Positions 24,731 to 37,046 of a stretch of DNA of 37,103 nucleotides are shown here, piece after piece. The DNA comes from Lysobacteraceae bacterium (GTDB lineage: Bacteria; Pseudomonadota; Gammaproteobacteria; Xanthomonadales; Rhodanobacteraceae). The stretch lies in contig JAGWIC010000026.1 in the NCBI GenBank assembly GCA_028866435.1, positions 1 to 37,103 of the forward strand, in the 5' to 3' direction. The notes under the pieces were generated by a model, which saw only the letters and a program-made list of their open reading frames with translations, had not been told where the DNA came from and did not search any database. A program made the position numbers and the translations under genes. How positions within the stretch are numbered: the stretch's first letter is position 1; every line of letters starts with the position of its first letter.

Positions 24731-25367
24731 TCACCCCGTTTGCCGGCGCAACCAGAAAGGGCTGTGCCTTCGAACTGCTGGTCCGCCGGCACCGAAGGTT
24801 ATTGCGCTAGCACAAACTTGTTACGAAATCGTTGTTTTTGAACCCATCGCCATGTGATGCTAGGCGGGCCCCGTGCTGCTGGCACGCTCCGGTCCCCGCG
24901 TTTGCGGACGGCCCCTGCGTTGGCAGCCACCGGCCGGGGGCCTGCAAGTGCTGCCGACGGAGCGGGAACGACTTTTGGCGGCCGGCATCACCATGAGGGG
25001 GATGCCGGCCCGAATCGCTGACGGGAGTCAACAAGCTTGAACACTTGGGACCACATGCCTCCGCGCACCGCCGGCAAGTCATGAGATCGACAAGCGCCTC
25101 GTTCACGGCATCCGCCGATGGCGAGGGCCATTCCCGATGCCGGCCCGGCAGCAAGCTCGACAGTCACAGGACGCCACAAGTACCCCCACAGGGAGCGAAC
25201 GCACGGCAGGAGTCCGTCCGGGTCGCAGCACGTGGATCACACGAGAGAAAGAGCTAAGCAAAAGCCGAAACGTCCCGCCTGCGGGACGGATCCGGCGCCA
25301 TGGCAGGATTGCCGGGCAAGACTCTGCCATAGGGATAACGCATGATTTTCATCATCGGGGAACACAC
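24731..25367. other. Long intergenic region before the TonB-dependent receptor, with two perfect hairpins
   Basis: A 637-bp stretch without a convincing gene. An AT-richer block near 24800-24860 may hold the receptor promoter. GGCCGGCATC (24980-24989) and GATGCCGGCC (25001-25010) form a 10-bp perfect stem with an 11-nt loop. CGTCCCGC-CT-GCGGGACG (25271-25288) forms an 8-bp perfect stem about 80 bp before the receptor ATG. A long structured leader is possible. No known riboswitch class is recognised. Confidence 0.5.
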
Positions 25368-28241
<2,874 letters not shown>

Positions 28242-28278
28242 TCGGCTGAACCGACCGGAAAACTCCACGGCAACACCG

Positions 28279-28305
28279 GGGGCCGCGAGATATTCTCGCG
28301 GCCCC
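28279..28305 (+). terminator. Strong hairpin after the TonB-dependent receptor
   Basis: GGGGCCGCGAGA and TCTCGCGGCCCC form a perfect 12-bp stem with a three-base loop (TAT), 38 bp after the receptor stop. A short TCTTG follows in place of a full T-tract. It is probably an intrinsic terminator or mRNA-stabilising hairpin that separates receptor and sulfotransferase expression. Confidence 0.65.
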
Positions 28306-28346
28306 TCTTGCATAATGGGGCCGGCAAAAACTCTCATCGGAAAGGC

Positions 28347-30194
28347 ATGCCCGCATCATCCAACCACCTCGCCGAGGCGATGAGCGCCGCTTACGATGCC
28401 GGCGACATGGCGCGAGTCATCGCCCTGGGCGAAGGCGCTGCCGAATCGAACGAAGCGGCGCTGTTGTGGCTGGGCCTGGCCCGGTACGCCTGTGCGCGCT
28501 ATCGCGAGGCGGCGAGCGCGTTCGCGTCGCTGACGCGCATGCAACCGCAGATGTCCGTCTACTGGAACAATCTGGGCCTCGCCTGCCGCCAGGACGGCGA
28601 CATGGCCGCATCCGAGCAGGCATTCGGGAAGGCGCTCGCGCTGGCACCGGACGATGCCGACGTGCACTACAACCTCGGCCTGCTGCACCTGCATCAACGG
28701 CGCTGGGTGCTGGCCAAGCAGACCTTGATGCGCGCGGTAGCCCTGTCGCCGCGGTTCATCGAAGCGCGCCTGCAGGCCGCGCATGCCTGCTACGTCGGCG
28801 GCGACAATGAAGGCCAGCAGACCATGCTGGCCGGCGCCGCCGGGTGGCCGGCGCAGTCGGCGGAGCAGGCCCTGATCCTCGCCGCCATGCTGTCCGCCCA
28901 GGGCGAACTCGACATCGCGCTGGCCACGCTCGCCCGGGCGCAGCTGCCCGAAGGGGCGGGCGCCGACATCATGCGGCTGCGCATCGCCGCCCAACGGGCG
29001 GCGTTGTATGAGCGCGGCAACCAGCTCGACCTCGCGCGCCGGCAGCTGCAGCAACTGCCGCTGCAGCTGCTCGACCGGCTGCCGGCGGATGACGATGCCC
29101 GCGCCGAAGGCTGGAGCGCCCATGCCGCACTGGCCATGCGCGACGGCGACTGCGCCGGGGCCGCGGCACTGTATTCGCGGATGCTCGGCCTGAGCCTGGA
29201 TGACCAGCACCGTGCCAGGGCCGCCTTCGGCCTGGCTGCCGCCAGCAGCCGGATACAACGACATGACGAGGTATGGCCGGCCCTGCGGACCGCTCACGCC
29301 GCACAGCTGAATATCGCGCAGGGCATCGTGCCGGAGCTGATGCAACCGGACAGCGTGCCGCTGCAGATGGCCGATCGCCTGGTCGACCGCACCGCTTACC
29401 ACGGCTGGCAGCCGCTTCCCTCGCCGGCCGGGCGTCAGCCGGTGTTCGTGGTGGGCTTTCCACGCTCGGGCACGACCTTGCTGGAGCAGATGCTGGACGC
29501 GCACCCGGATTTCCGCTCGATGGACGAGCGCGCCTTCATCCATGACCTGATCGAGGCGATGGAGATGACCGGCCAGCATTACCCTGGCGACCTGGACAAG
29601 CTCACCGCCGCGGAAGCGGAGCAACTGCGCGCAGTCTATTTCCGCCGGGTCGCGCAGGTCGTGCCCGATCTCGGATCGCGCCGGCTGGTGGACAAGAATC
29701 CGCTCAACATGCTGTGCCTGCCGATGATCATGCGACTGTTTCCGCAGGCCCGCATCATCCTGTGCCTACGCCATCCCTGCGACGTGCTGCTGAGCTGCTA
29801 CATGCAGTCGTTCCGTTCGCCCGCCTTCATGGTGCTGTGCTCGTCGCTGCAGCGCCTGGCGAGCGGCTACGCCCACGCCTTCACGCACTGGCAGCAGCAT
29901 GTCGAGGTGTTCGCCCCGCAGGTGCTGGAGTGGCGTTACGAATCCGTGGTCGAGGACATCGACACGAACCTCGCCGGGCTCGGCCGTTTCCTCGATCTGG
30001 CCGACCCCTCGCCCATGGCGCGGTTCGCCGAACACGCCCGCGGCAAGGGTTTCATCAGCACGCCCAGCTACTCCCAGGTCACCCAGGCCATCAGCCGCAG
30101 GGCGGTCGGCCGCTGGCATGCCTACCGCGACATGTTCGAGCCCGTGCTGCCGATATTGCGCCCGGCGATGCAACGCTTCGGCTACACCGCTTGA
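28347..30194 (+). CDS. TPR-repeat sulfotransferase family protein
   Basis: Protein of 615 residues in two parts. The N-terminal half holds tetratricopeptide repeats (about 5-330; examples YWNNLGLACRQDGD and VHYNLGLLHLHQRRW). The C-terminal half is a sulfotransferase domain with the 5'-phosphosulfate-binding loop FVVGFPRSGTTLLEQ (367-381) and a 3'-phosphate region in CLRHPCDVLLSCYMQSF. It therefore likely moves sulfate from PAPS to a tyrosine or glycan substrate. No signal peptide, so it is cytoplasmic. GGAAAGG lies only 1-2 nt before the ATG at 28347, which makes this start less certain. Its neighbours are a TonB receptor and a TPR-hydroxylase. Confidence 0.88.
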   Translation: MPASSNHLAEAMSAAYDAGDMARVIALGEGAAESNEAALLWLGLARYACARYREAASAFASLTRMQPQMSVYWNNLGLACRQDGDMAASEQAFGKALALAPDDADVHYNLGLLHLHQRRWVLAKQTLMRAVALSPRFIEARLQAAHACYVGGDNEGQQTMLAGAAGWPAQSAEQALILAAMLSAQGELDIALATLARAQLPEGAGADIMRLRIAAQRAALYERGNQLDLARRQLQQLPLQLLDRLPADDDARAEGWSAHAALAMRDGDCAGAAALYSRMLGLSLDDQHRARAAFGLAAASSRIQRHDEVWPALRTAHAAQLNIAQGIVPELMQPDSVPLQMADRLVDRTAYHGWQPLPSPAGRQPVFVVGFPRSGTTLLEQMLDAHPDFRSMDERAFIHDLIEAMEMTGQHYPGDLDKLTAAEAEQLRAVYFRRVAQVVPDLGSRRLVDKNPLNMLCLPMIMRLFPQARIILCLRHPCDVLLSCYMQSFRSPAFMVLCSSLQRLASGYAHAFTHWQQHVEVFAPQVLEWRYESVVEDIDTNLAGLGRFLDLADPSPMARFAEHARGKGFISTPSYSQVTQAISRRAVGRWHAYRDMFEPVLPILRPAMQRFGYTA

Positions 30195-30333
30195 CGCACC
30201 ACCGGGCCAGGGACGATGAAACGGGCACCCATGCCGCCTGCCCGGACTTGCCTGCTGGCGCGCCTGTGATCAGGATGGGCGATCGCTGTGGCAGGCCATC
30301 GTGGCAGCCGCCTGCCCCGGACGACACGACCAG

Positions 30334-31662
30334 ATGACGATGAGCAAGCCGGCCGACGCAACCATCGATTCCCTCCGCACCAGCGCGCGGCAGGCGGCGC
30401 AGCGAGGTGAGCTGGCTGCAGCCGAGCGCGCTTTTCTCGCGCTCCTGGAGCGGCAGCCGCAGGATGTCGAGGCGCTGCGCTTCGTGGCCAGCCGCCGCTC
30501 CACGCGCGGGGATCACGCGGCGGCGATGCAGGCCTTGCGGCTCGCGGTCGAGCTGGCGCCGGAGGATCCTGCCACCTGGGTACAACTGGCCAACCTGCAG
30601 GTGGCGGCGGCGGAGCTGCATGGCGCGGTCGGCAGCTTCCGCCGCGCGCTCTCGCTGGCACCACGCATCTTCGTCGCCCGCCTGCAACTGGGCGCCGCAC
30701 TGGAACAGCTGGGCCAGCCACACGAGGCATTGAAAGCCTATTTCATGGCCATCGAGAGCGCCCGTGCCATGGGCCGCTGGCAGGACGACGCCACGACGGC
30801 GCCGACCCTGCGCGAGGCGGTGAAACACGCGGTGAAATACGTCAACCGCGGGCGACGCCAACTGTTCCGAGGCGCCATTGAGCCGCTGCGCGCGCGCTAT
30901 GGCGGCGCCGGGCTGACCCGGGTGGAACGGTGCCTGGCAATCTACTTTTCCGAGCAGGCGGCGAACATACCCGACCCGCGGCAGAAGCCGAAATTCCTGT
31001 TTTTCCCGGATATCAGCAGCCAGCCTTACTATCCGCGCAGGCATTTCCCCTGGCTGGAGGCACTGGAGGCAGGCACCGACGCGGTGCGCGACGAACTGCG
31101 CGCGGTACTGGCGCAAGGGCAACCGCTGGAGGCCTTCCTCGGCCCGGCCCCTGCACCGGCCGGGCAATGCATGCTGCAGGCCACCGGCGCGGGGGAAGCA
31201 GCCTGGGATGCCTACTTCTTCTATCGCCACGGCGAACGTTATGACGCGCATTGCGCGCAGTGCCCGCAGACGACGGCCCTGCTCGATGCGCTGCCGCTGG
31301 TACGCATCCGTGACCACGCGCCGGAGACATTGTTCTCCGTCCTCACGCCCGGCTCGCACATCCTGCCGCATACCGGCGTTACCAATACACGCCTGGTGAC
31401 CCATCTGCCCCTGATCGTTCCCCCCGATTGCGCCATCCGGGTGGCCGGCGAAGAACATGTATGGCGGGAGGGACACTGCGTCACCTTCGACGACACCTAC
31501 GAGCATGAGGCGTGGAATCGCAGCGAGCAGACGCGCGTGGTACTGATCCTGGACAGCTGGCACCCCGACCTCAGCGAGCTGGAACGCGCGGCCGTGACCG
31601 ACCTGGTCGAAGCGATCGGCGACTTCAACCAGTCCTGCGCATTGCCGCCGCTATCGGCCTGA
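30334..31662 (+). CDS. TPR-containing aspartyl/asparaginyl beta-hydroxylase domain protein
   Basis: Protein of 442 residues. The first 140 or so form three TPR-like repeats, and the C-terminal part (about 200-415) is an Asp/Arg hydroxylase cupin. Iron(II)/2-oxoglutarate enzymes of this family hydroxylate aspartate or asparagine side chains. Likely iron ligands are H346 (LPHTGVTN) and H391 (DTYEHEAWN), with R401 in TRVVLIL as the 2-oxoglutarate partner. No signal peptide is seen. Of two nearby ATGs (30334 and 30340) the first is used; neither has a good ribosome site. It follows the sulfotransferase by 139 bp and shares its TPR-plus-modifying-enzyme layout. Confidence 0.85.
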   Translation: MTMSKPADATIDSLRTSARQAAQRGELAAAERAFLALLERQPQDVEALRFVASRRSTRGDHAAAMQALRLAVELAPEDPATWVQLANLQVAAAELHGAVGSFRRALSLAPRIFVARLQLGAALEQLGQPHEALKAYFMAIESARAMGRWQDDATTAPTLREAVKHAVKYVNRGRRQLFRGAIEPLRARYGGAGLTRVERCLAIYFSEQAANIPDPRQKPKFLFFPDISSQPYYPRRHFPWLEALEAGTDAVRDELRAVLAQGQPLEAFLGPAPAPAGQCMLQATGAGEAAWDAYFFYRHGERYDAHCAQCPQTTALLDALPLVRIRDHAPETLFSVLTPGSHILPHTGVTNTRLVTHLPLIVPPDCAIRVAGEEHVWREGHCVTFDDTYEHEAWNRSEQTRVVLILDSWHPDLSELERAAVTDLVEAIGDFNQSCALPPLSA

Positions 31663-31768
31663 TCCACATCACCATCGAGCCGTTGCGGGCTGCGACCCGC
31701 GGTCGCTGAGGCAAAAACAAAGAAAAACCCGGTAATCCCCCCACTTTTAACTGACAGCAAAAGTGGAG

Positions 31769-32596
31769 CTAAGCGGCGAGTGCCAATTTCTGCATCGGCG
31801 TGATGCCACCGAGTGCCATGTTCGGGCGCTCATGGTTGTAAGTCCATAGCCAACGGGTGGCCATGTCCTGCACCTGTTCGATCGAATCGAACAGGGTTCC
31901 TGCAAGCCAGGCGTAGCGCACGGTTCGGTTGTAGCGCTCGACATAGGCGTTCTGCTGCGGCTTACCTGGCTGGATATGCTCGATCCGGATGCCCTGTTGC
32001 TCCGCCCAGGTCAGCAGCGTGCCACTGATGTATTCGGGGCCGTTGTCGCAGCGGATCGCCTGTGGCTTGCCACGCCACTCGATGATCTGCTCCAGCGCCC
32101 GGATCACGCGGACTGCAGGCAGCGACAGATCGACCTCGATGCCCAGCCCTTCGCGGTTGAAGTCATCCAGCACGTTGAACAGCCGGAAACTACGCCCGTC
32201 GCTGAGCTGGTCGTGCATGAAGTCCATCGACCACACCTGATTGATCGACTCGGGCACCGCCAACGGCTCGGGCCGCTCGCGCACGATCCTCTTTCTAGGT
32301 TTGATCCGCAGGTTCAATTCCAGCTCCCGGTAGATGCGGTAGACCCGTTTGTGATTCCAGCCGTAGCCCTTGACGTTGCGCAGGTGCAGAAAGCACAGGC
32401 CGAAGCCCCAGTCACGATAGGCCGTGGTCAGGCGAACCAGCCAATCCGCGATGCGCGCGTTCTCCGCGCTCGCCTTGGCCTGGTAGCGATAGCCGGTCTC
32501 GCTCAGTGCGAACGTCTGGCAGGCGTGCCGGATACTCGTGCGCCCGTTCTCCACTGCCCATCGGGCCATCTCCCGGCGTTGAGATGGCCTCACCAT
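31769..32596 (-). CDS. IS3-family transposase OrfB (DDE integrase domain)
   Basis: Catalytic part of the transposase, 275 residues from the ATG at 32594-32596. The rve integrase core shows the three acidic residues: aspartates in VWSMDFMHD and [10 protein letters not shown] and the glutamate in [10 protein letters not shown]. The N-terminal HTH_21-like part contains [12 protein letters not shown] and [14 protein letters not shown]. It overlaps orfA, and the open frame continues upstream in the -1 frame, so the active enzyme is expected to be an OrfAB fusion made by frameshifting at the A7 run (32596-32602). The frame appears intact, so the element may be active. Confidence 0.9.
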   Translation of the reverse strand: MVRPSQRREMARWAVENGRTSIRHACQTFALSETGYRYQAKASAENARIADWLVRLTTAYRDWGFGLCFLHLRNVKGYGWNHKRVYRIYRELELNLRIKPRKRIVRERPEPLAVPESINQVWSMDFMHDQLSDGRSFRLFNVLDDFNREGLGIEVDLSLPAVRVIRALEQIIEWRGKPQAIRCDNGPEYISGTLLTWAEQQGIRIEHIQPGKPQQNAYVERYNRTVRYAWLAGTLFDSIEQVQDMATRWLWTYNHERPNMALGGITPMQKLALAA

Positions 32597-32856
32597 TTTT
32601 TTGCCATGGCCTCCTTCAGCAGCTCGGTACTGAGCTGCGCGTCGGCGTACATCTTCTTCAGGCGCCGGTTCTCGTCCTGCAGCTCCTTGAGCTGGGATAT
32701 CAGCGACGCATCCATGCCGCCGAACTTGCTGCGCCACTTGTAGAACGTCGCCGTACTGATGCCGTGCTCGCGGCACAGTTGCGGTACAGGCGTGCCGGCC
32801 TCGGCTTGCTTGAGCACGGCCAGGATCTGGCTGTCGGTAAATCGGGACTTTTTCAT
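32590..32856 (-). CDS. IS3-family transposase OrfA (helix-turn-helix)
   Basis: DNA-binding part of the transposase, 88 residues starting [19 protein letters not shown]. The helix-turn-helix (about 10-50, with [20 protein letters not shown]) is followed by a leucine-rich coiled coil (about 55-80). GAGG lies upstream of the ATG at 32856. It ends ...AMAKKW at a stop directly after the A7 stretch, the usual site for the programmed -1 shift into orfB. Confidence 0.9.
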   Translation of the reverse strand: MKKSRFTDSQILAVLKQAEAGTPVPQLCREHGISTATFYKWRSKFGGMDASLISQLKELQDENRRLKKMYADAQLSTELLKEAMAKKW

Positions 32857-32920
32857 GGAACCTCCTCGGGAAAGACTACGAGAAAATTCCACTTCTGGCG
32901 TCAGCTAATTGGCGGGGGGA

Positions 32921-33388
32921 TTACCGTAGCACCTCGCGGGCCAGTCTGTGCATCTCGTCCGTTGCACGGCGGGCTACCAGCGAACACAGACGCTGAAATT
33001 CGTCGATGGTTATGGCAGGCCCGAGCACGTCGAACCGTAGCTGCTCGTAATTGAACCCAGTTTTTGTACGAGCGCCCAAGGTGATGGGCTGCGCGTCCAG
33101 GTCGGAGTGTGCGACGACCGTATCGCGGATCAACATCAGGCGATCATGCAGATAGAGCAACTGCAACTCGTCGTAGTCGGCGTCATCCAGATAATCGGCG
33201 ATGGCCAGCTTGCGAGCGTCAACCGCACCACGATTGCTGGTAAACGGCCGGCAGTAACTGACAATTGCCGCCGTCATGATGGCCCGTCGAAGTTCCACAG
33301 GTCCTTCCAGTACCCACTCCTGTAGGTACAGCGAGGCCTGGTAGATGTCTTGCGCCGATTGCATAAGACGATGGATCTTCGCGTGCAT
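32921..33388 (-). CDS. HEPN-like protein, C-terminus cut by the IS element
   Basis: All-helical protein of 155 residues as it stands, not assigned to a named family with certainty. The sequence [11 protein letters not shown] (R88, H94) matches the R-x4-6-H motif of HEPN ribonucleases, with the usual Asp after the Arg. HEPN proteins are common toxins and effectors in defence and toxin-antitoxin loci. The last codon and the TAA stop (32921-32925) come from the IS inverted repeat, so the natural C-terminus is lost; how much is missing is unknown. GAGGAG precedes the ATG. No antitoxin-like partner is seen beside it. GC content is lower than in the chromosomal genes to the left. Confidence 0.65.
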   Translation of the reverse strand: MHAKIHRLMQSAQDIYQASLYLQEWVLEGPVELRRAIMTAAIVSYCRPFTSNRGAVDARKLAIADYLDDADYDELQLLYLHDRLMLIRDTVVAHSDLDAQPITLGARTKTGFNYEQLRFDVLGPAITIDEFQRLCSLVARRATDEMHRLAREVLR

Positions 33389-33593
33389 GTCAGCTCCTCA
33401 TCGTTCGGCAAGCTACGACTCTACCTGCGTTCCATCTACCTACGACTTCTTCGTCAGAAAAGAAACGACCGCTGTGCAGTAGATCCGGTCAGTAGGCCTC
33501 GACCTCAAATCCGAATCTTACCTACCTCCCGATCATCGCGACCTATATGCACTGATGATCGCCATGTACGGGCCAGAAGTGCCAGGAGCTGGC
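33389..33593. other. Gap between the KTSC and HEPN-like genes
   Basis: A 205-bp lower-GC stretch. No gene, clear hairpin or named regulatory site is recognised. It probably carries the promoter of the HEPN-like gene on the minus strand. Confidence 0.4.
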
Positions 33594-33803
33594 TCAGATC
33601 CTTATGAACGAGTAGCGATTCTTTATGTTCGCGTGGAGATACTTACCTTTGGAATCTGCGTTCATCAACCCCTCGTACTCGCCGGACGGAACTCCCGAGT
33701 ACGAATACACCGCTCCGTTGGTGAACTCGATCTCTAGAACTTGGTTGTCTGCGTCGTACCCGATGGTTGAGATGTTGCTTGAGCTGACAGGCGTGCGTTC
33801 CAT
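33594..33803 (-). CDS. KTSC domain protein
   Basis: Small protein of 69 residues made of a single KTSC domain (named after lysyl-tRNA-synthetase C-terminus-like proteins). The family pattern is clear: VSSSNISTIGYD, LEIEFTNGAVYSYSGVP, then YEGLMNADSKGKYLHANI. Function is unknown; the fold may bind nucleic acid. AGGAAGGAAACG before the ATG is a good ribosome site. It lies 26 bp downstream of the HerA-like gene in the same direction and so may be part of the same transcript, which makes it a possible accessory to the SIR2-HerA pair. Confidence 0.85.
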   Translation of the reverse strand: MERTPVSSSNISTIGYDADNQVLEIEFTNGAVYSYSGVPSGEYEGLMNADSKGKYLHANIKNRYSFIRI

Positions 33804-33829
33804 GGTGCGTTTCCTTCCTGGTTGAAATG

Positions 33830-35737
33830 TTATGTTTTTGGATCGACTGCTGGCATTGGGTTGCCCACAGTCGGGTCTTGCTTACGCCAAGCCTCGACCA
33901 ACGGCTCGTAGTTTTCGTTTAGTACGGGCTCGGTCCAGCCGCCACTTCGCACGCGCTTGCCGTCAGCGCCCTTTGGCACCACTACGACGGGATCGTCACT
34001 ATCTGGTCGACGACCCTCAGGAGGACGGTCAATGATTGCGCGGATCGGCATATTGACTGCTTCGCCAACAATCAATGCTTCCTCCGTGCGTAGAACTGGA
34101 AGCATCGAAAACAGGCCTTTAAGGTTGTCCGACGCACATGAAGTAACTTGAGCGCGGTCGGAATCATTCGTGAGGCGAAGTGCAATGACCGTACCGCACT
34201 GCGACAAGATCGTTGAGTCCACCTCCGACGGACGCTGACTCACCAGCATCAAGCCGACCCCGTATTTCCGCCCCTCCTTGGCTATACGCCGAGCCGCAGT
34301 CGCCGCGCGGCTCTTCGATTGAGCGCTGAGGTAAACGTGCGCCTCTTCCAACACCACGAGCAACGGTCTTTCACGTCCACCTTCCTTCTTCAGGCGCCCC
34401 CAGAACACCGCGTCATAGAGGATTCGCAAAATGGCTCCGACCATGTCGTCCACAATGGCAGTCGGAACGCCCGACAAATCGAAAACGGAAATAGGCGAAT
34501 CGGCTCCGATCCAAGACGAAAGCAGTGCATCGAGATCCTTCTGAGTCACTCCTTCCTTCGATGCTGCCCATTCGCCGGGATTGAAAAGAAACTGCATGCG
34601 CGGATCACGGAGCTTGCCCTCCAACACGTCAAGGTGTGTTCTTGGTAAATTGCTGTATGTGCCATTGTAAATCTTCGGACTCCCGGGCTCCTTGTTCTCA
34701 GGTTGAAATCGGGGACGCACAAGCGTGTCTGCATCGCCGACGGCTTTTTTTAATGGAACACCATCTTCGATATAGGATCGCGTAGCTTCGGTTTGATTTT
34801 GGTTGCTGCTAACCGTGTGGGTTGCGCAATGCACCGAATAGAGGTCATGCCAGAGCTGATACACGGAGAATGGGAGCGGCGTATCGATTGTCACGGCAAG
34901 CTCTGACAAGCCGTGCGAAGTTCCGCCAGGCCTCGACGCCTGTTTAGCAGATAGCAGCCGCTCCTGAAGCAGTGTCAACGGCGCTCCAGATAAAGGCCCC
35001 ATGGCAATGGAAATAAACTCCTCCGCTGTAAGCGCCCAGAATGGAACATGCAATTCCCGTTCTCCCGCTTTGGCATTTGCTCCCACACGAAACACCCTGG
35101 CCTGATCGCCGAAGGCCTTTGCATATTCACCATGCAAGTCAAACAACACGACTCGCGCGGCCTTGAATTGCTCGGGATCAGAAACGGCTCCGAGAACATT
35201 GGCGACTGCGTTTGACTTCCCCGATCCCGTGCTGCCAACGACCGCAGAATGACGACTTACCAGGCGGTTCAGATCGAGATAGGCGCGGATCGATTCAGCG
35301 CTAGCGACACGCCCTACGGCAACGTAGCCATCGTCATCACCCGGCGCGTAGACCGTCTTTAAGTCGGACTCTGTGACTACGTTGACGGAGTCTCCTATCG
35401 AGGGGTACTGCGCAATGCCTCGCTCAAATTTAGTGCCACGTCGTCCTTGCCCGACCAGTTCAACTCTCAACCATCGATTGCCGAATTGCGGCGCAAGCTC
35501 CGGCGGCCCTGGTGCAGCACCCGCTCCAACCTGTGAGATCACTCCGTATAGATCGACGTATCCAGAGGGGATTCGCACAAAGCCCCCGACTTGTCCCACG
35601 CGGTAGGCCTCGCCGTTGACGAAAAGAAGGCCGCCCGGCGTGCTGTCTGACAGCTTTACGCTCACGCTCGATCCGTTCACATCCTCGACGGTGCCAAGTC
35701 GGGATGGATCCGAATTAGACGGCTGATTGCGAGTCAT
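33830..35737 (-). CDS. herA: HerA-like ATPase (DUF87), SIR2-HerA defence partner
   Basis: FtsK/HerA-type hexameric ATPase of 635 residues. An N-terminal beta-rich HAS-barrel-like domain (about 12-140) precedes the motor. Walker A is GSTGSGKS (168-175), Walker B is LLVVLEEAH (459-467), and SQRPSEVD (500-507) matches the sensor region. HerA proteins move along or resect DNA. Paired with a SIR2 NADase they form an anti-phage complex that depletes NAD+ and degrades DNA in studied examples. The ATG at 35737 is chosen for GGAG about seven nt upstream; an ATG at 35794 would overlap the SIR2 gene by 80 nt instead of 23. Overlap implies coupled expression. Confidence 0.9.
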   Translation of the reverse strand: MTRNQPSNSDPSRLGTVEDVNGSSVSVKLSDSTPGGLLFVNGEAYRVGQVGGFVRIPSGYVDLYGVISQVGAGAAPGPPELAPQFGNRWLRVELVGQGRRGTKFERGIAQYPSIGDSVNVVTESDLKTVYAPGDDDGYVAVGRVASAESIRAYLDLNRLVSRHSAVVGSTGSGKSNAVANVLGAVSDPEQFKAARVVLFDLHGEYAKAFGDQARVFRVGANAKAGERELHVPFWALTAEEFISIAMGPLSGAPLTLLQERLLSAKQASRPGGTSHGLSELAVTIDTPLPFSVYQLWHDLYSVHCATHTVSSNQNQTEATRSYIEDGVPLKKAVGDADTLVRPRFQPENKEPGSPKIYNGTYSNLPRTHLDVLEGKLRDPRMQFLFNPGEWAASKEGVTQKDLDALLSSWIGADSPISVFDLSGVPTAIVDDMVGAILRILYDAVFWGRLKKEGGRERPLLVVLEEAHVYLSAQSKSRAATAARRIAKEGRKYGVGLMLVSQRPSEVDSTILSQCGTVIALRLTNDSDRAQVTSCASDNLKGLFSMLPVLRTEEALIVGEAVNMPIRAIIDRPPEGRRPDSDDPVVVVPKGADGKRVRSGGWTEPVLNENYEPLVEAWRKQDPTVGNPMPAVDPKT

Positions 35738-37046
35738 AACCGCCGCCTCCGCAAAGTTGTTCAAGGAAGAGACCGAAGTAGTGAAAATCGCCAAGACGAC
35801 TGCGTGGGTGCAAGATCTTTGGATCCCCCCCTGTCAATGCCTCTTCCAGTAGCCAAGGCGCATGTTCACTCCCGCCCGTCGTTCCTGTTCGATACCCACC
35901 GACACGTGTTCCGACTACAGCCCCATCCCAAGCAAGAACCGTCAGATTGCTCTGTTTCTCTGCGTATTCAACGACTCTAGGATGCTTGTCCAGCCCTGAA
36001 TACATCAATGCGAAGCATTGAGCGTTGCGATTGCCCCGAAGACCATCGAGCAGAACTTCATTGAGGTGATCGTCCAGGAAGGAATAGCCGCACACGACAA
36101 GCCTCGGTGCGTCTACTCCGTGGAAGAATGCGCGTAGTCGATCCAGCATGGCGAGGTATGGCATCCGCCGGCTCTGGTCATATTTGAGATGCGAAGGAAA
36201 GATCATTACTTTGCCGGCTGCTGCCTCCCGAGTAACACGGACAACCCGAGTGACCTTGTTTCCATTCACTATTTCTTCGTTTTTTTCCCAATTGATGGAA
36301 CCGTGTAGCTTCCACAATCGCGTCCATCGCACCGGGATCAAGTCGTGCTCAATCGAGGCGAGGTCAAACCATGGTTCACGTGAGCCTACAAAGCCATCGA
36401 AGTGCGGAAGCGGATGCTGCTCAAGAGCCTGCTCAAAAAGTAAGTCATAGTTGGGTGTGAAGATCTCCGCCGGAGAGTCTCTGTGAACACCGCCAATCCA
36501 CGATGCAAAACGGTTGTATGAATTGCGGTAGCTCGGAAGCGGTTTCCGCATCTCCACTGAGATGAGTGCGCACACCTTGTCATCGAGTTCACCCAAATCT
36601 TTCTTGCTCATTCCGAGGATTTCGGCGCTGCCACGGCGATTGGCTAGTGTACGTAGTTCCGTGAGGACATCCTCGACGGTTGGATCTTGGCCGTCCGCTG
36701 GTTTGCATTCAACGCAGAGCGCATCCCAGTTGGCTTTGAACTTCGAGGTGGCGCCGGGCGCGGTGTCGGATGCATGGAGCCCGTCTGCGACTCGCTTGGT
36801 CAACTCGACAACTGCCGGAATAAGCACGACGCTTTTGTTGCCCGCCTCGTCGTAAACGCCAAGCGGGCACCCCGCACCTAGAAAGCAGCCGATGCGCTGT
36901 TTATCATCTTGGAGTACCTGTCGCAGATTCCTTGCCTGCTGGGCGGCATCATGAATCGCGGGCACCGACTTTGGGGGCGCCGCAGCCGGGCTACCGGCTG
37001 CGGCTACCTCGGCGGTCGCACCTACGCTTGCTTTAGGAATTGTCAC
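35715..37046 (-). CDS. SIR2-family NADase-like protein of a SIR2-HerA defence system
   Basis: Protein of 443 residues with a Rossmann-type SIR2 domain. NAD-site motifs are visible: GCFLGAG (53-59), FTPNYD (196-201, with the usual Asn and Asp), and the histidine in KLHGS (H248). A later block CGYSFLDDHLN (319-329) is typical of defence SIR2 proteins, which cleave NAD+ rather than deacetylate. The N-terminal 30 residues are Ala/Pro-rich. The start is a GTG at 37046 with AAGGAGG nine nt upstream. It overlaps the herA-like gene by 23 nt and, at its start, overlaps the stop of an incoming reading frame by 4 nt. Base composition differs from the left part of the window. Confidence 0.9.
   Translation of the reverse strand: MTIPKASVGATAEVAAAGSPAAAPPKSVPAIHDAAQQARNLRQVLQDDKQRIGCFLGAGCPLGVYDEAGNKSVVLIPAVVELTKRVADGLHASDTAPGATSKFKANWDALCVECKPADGQDPTVEDVLTELRTLANRRGSAEILGMSKKDLGELDDKVCALISVEMRKPLPSYRNSYNRFASWIGGVHRDSPAEIFTPNYDLLFEQALEQHPLPHFDGFVGSREPWFDLASIEHDLIPVRWTRLWKLHGSINWEKNEEIVNGNKVTRVVRVTREAAAGKVMIFPSHLKYDQSRRMPYLAMLDRLRAFFHGVDAPRLVVCGYSFLDDHLNEVLLDGLRGNRNAQCFALMYSGLDKHPRVVEYAEKQSNLTVLAWDGAVVGTRVGGYRTGTTGGSEHAPWLLEEALTGGDPKILHPRSRLGDFHYFGLFLEQLCGGGGYDSQSAV

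Larger units (their letters stand above)
31731..32925 (-). mobile_element. IS3-family insertion sequence
   Basis: An element of 1195 bp with terminal inverted repeats that both start GGTAATCCCCCC at the outer ends (left arm 31731-31768, right arm ending at 32925) and share CTGAC and AAGTGGA further in. It carries overlapping orfA and orfB with an A7 slippery run, the IS3-family plan. No clear target-site duplication flanks it: the left flank is AAAAACCC and the right flank GTAGCACC. Its right end lies inside a small HEPN-like gene. Confidence 0.9.

Noticed and set aside
31731..32925. Target-site duplication around the IS element
   Set aside because: Flanks AAAAACCC and GTAGCACC share no 3-5 bp repeat under any reasonable choice of end, so no duplication is claimed.
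35738..35794. Longer HerA start at 35794
   Set aside because: It would add 19 residues inside the SIR2 gene without a clear ribosome site, while the ATG at 35737 has a well-placed GGAG.
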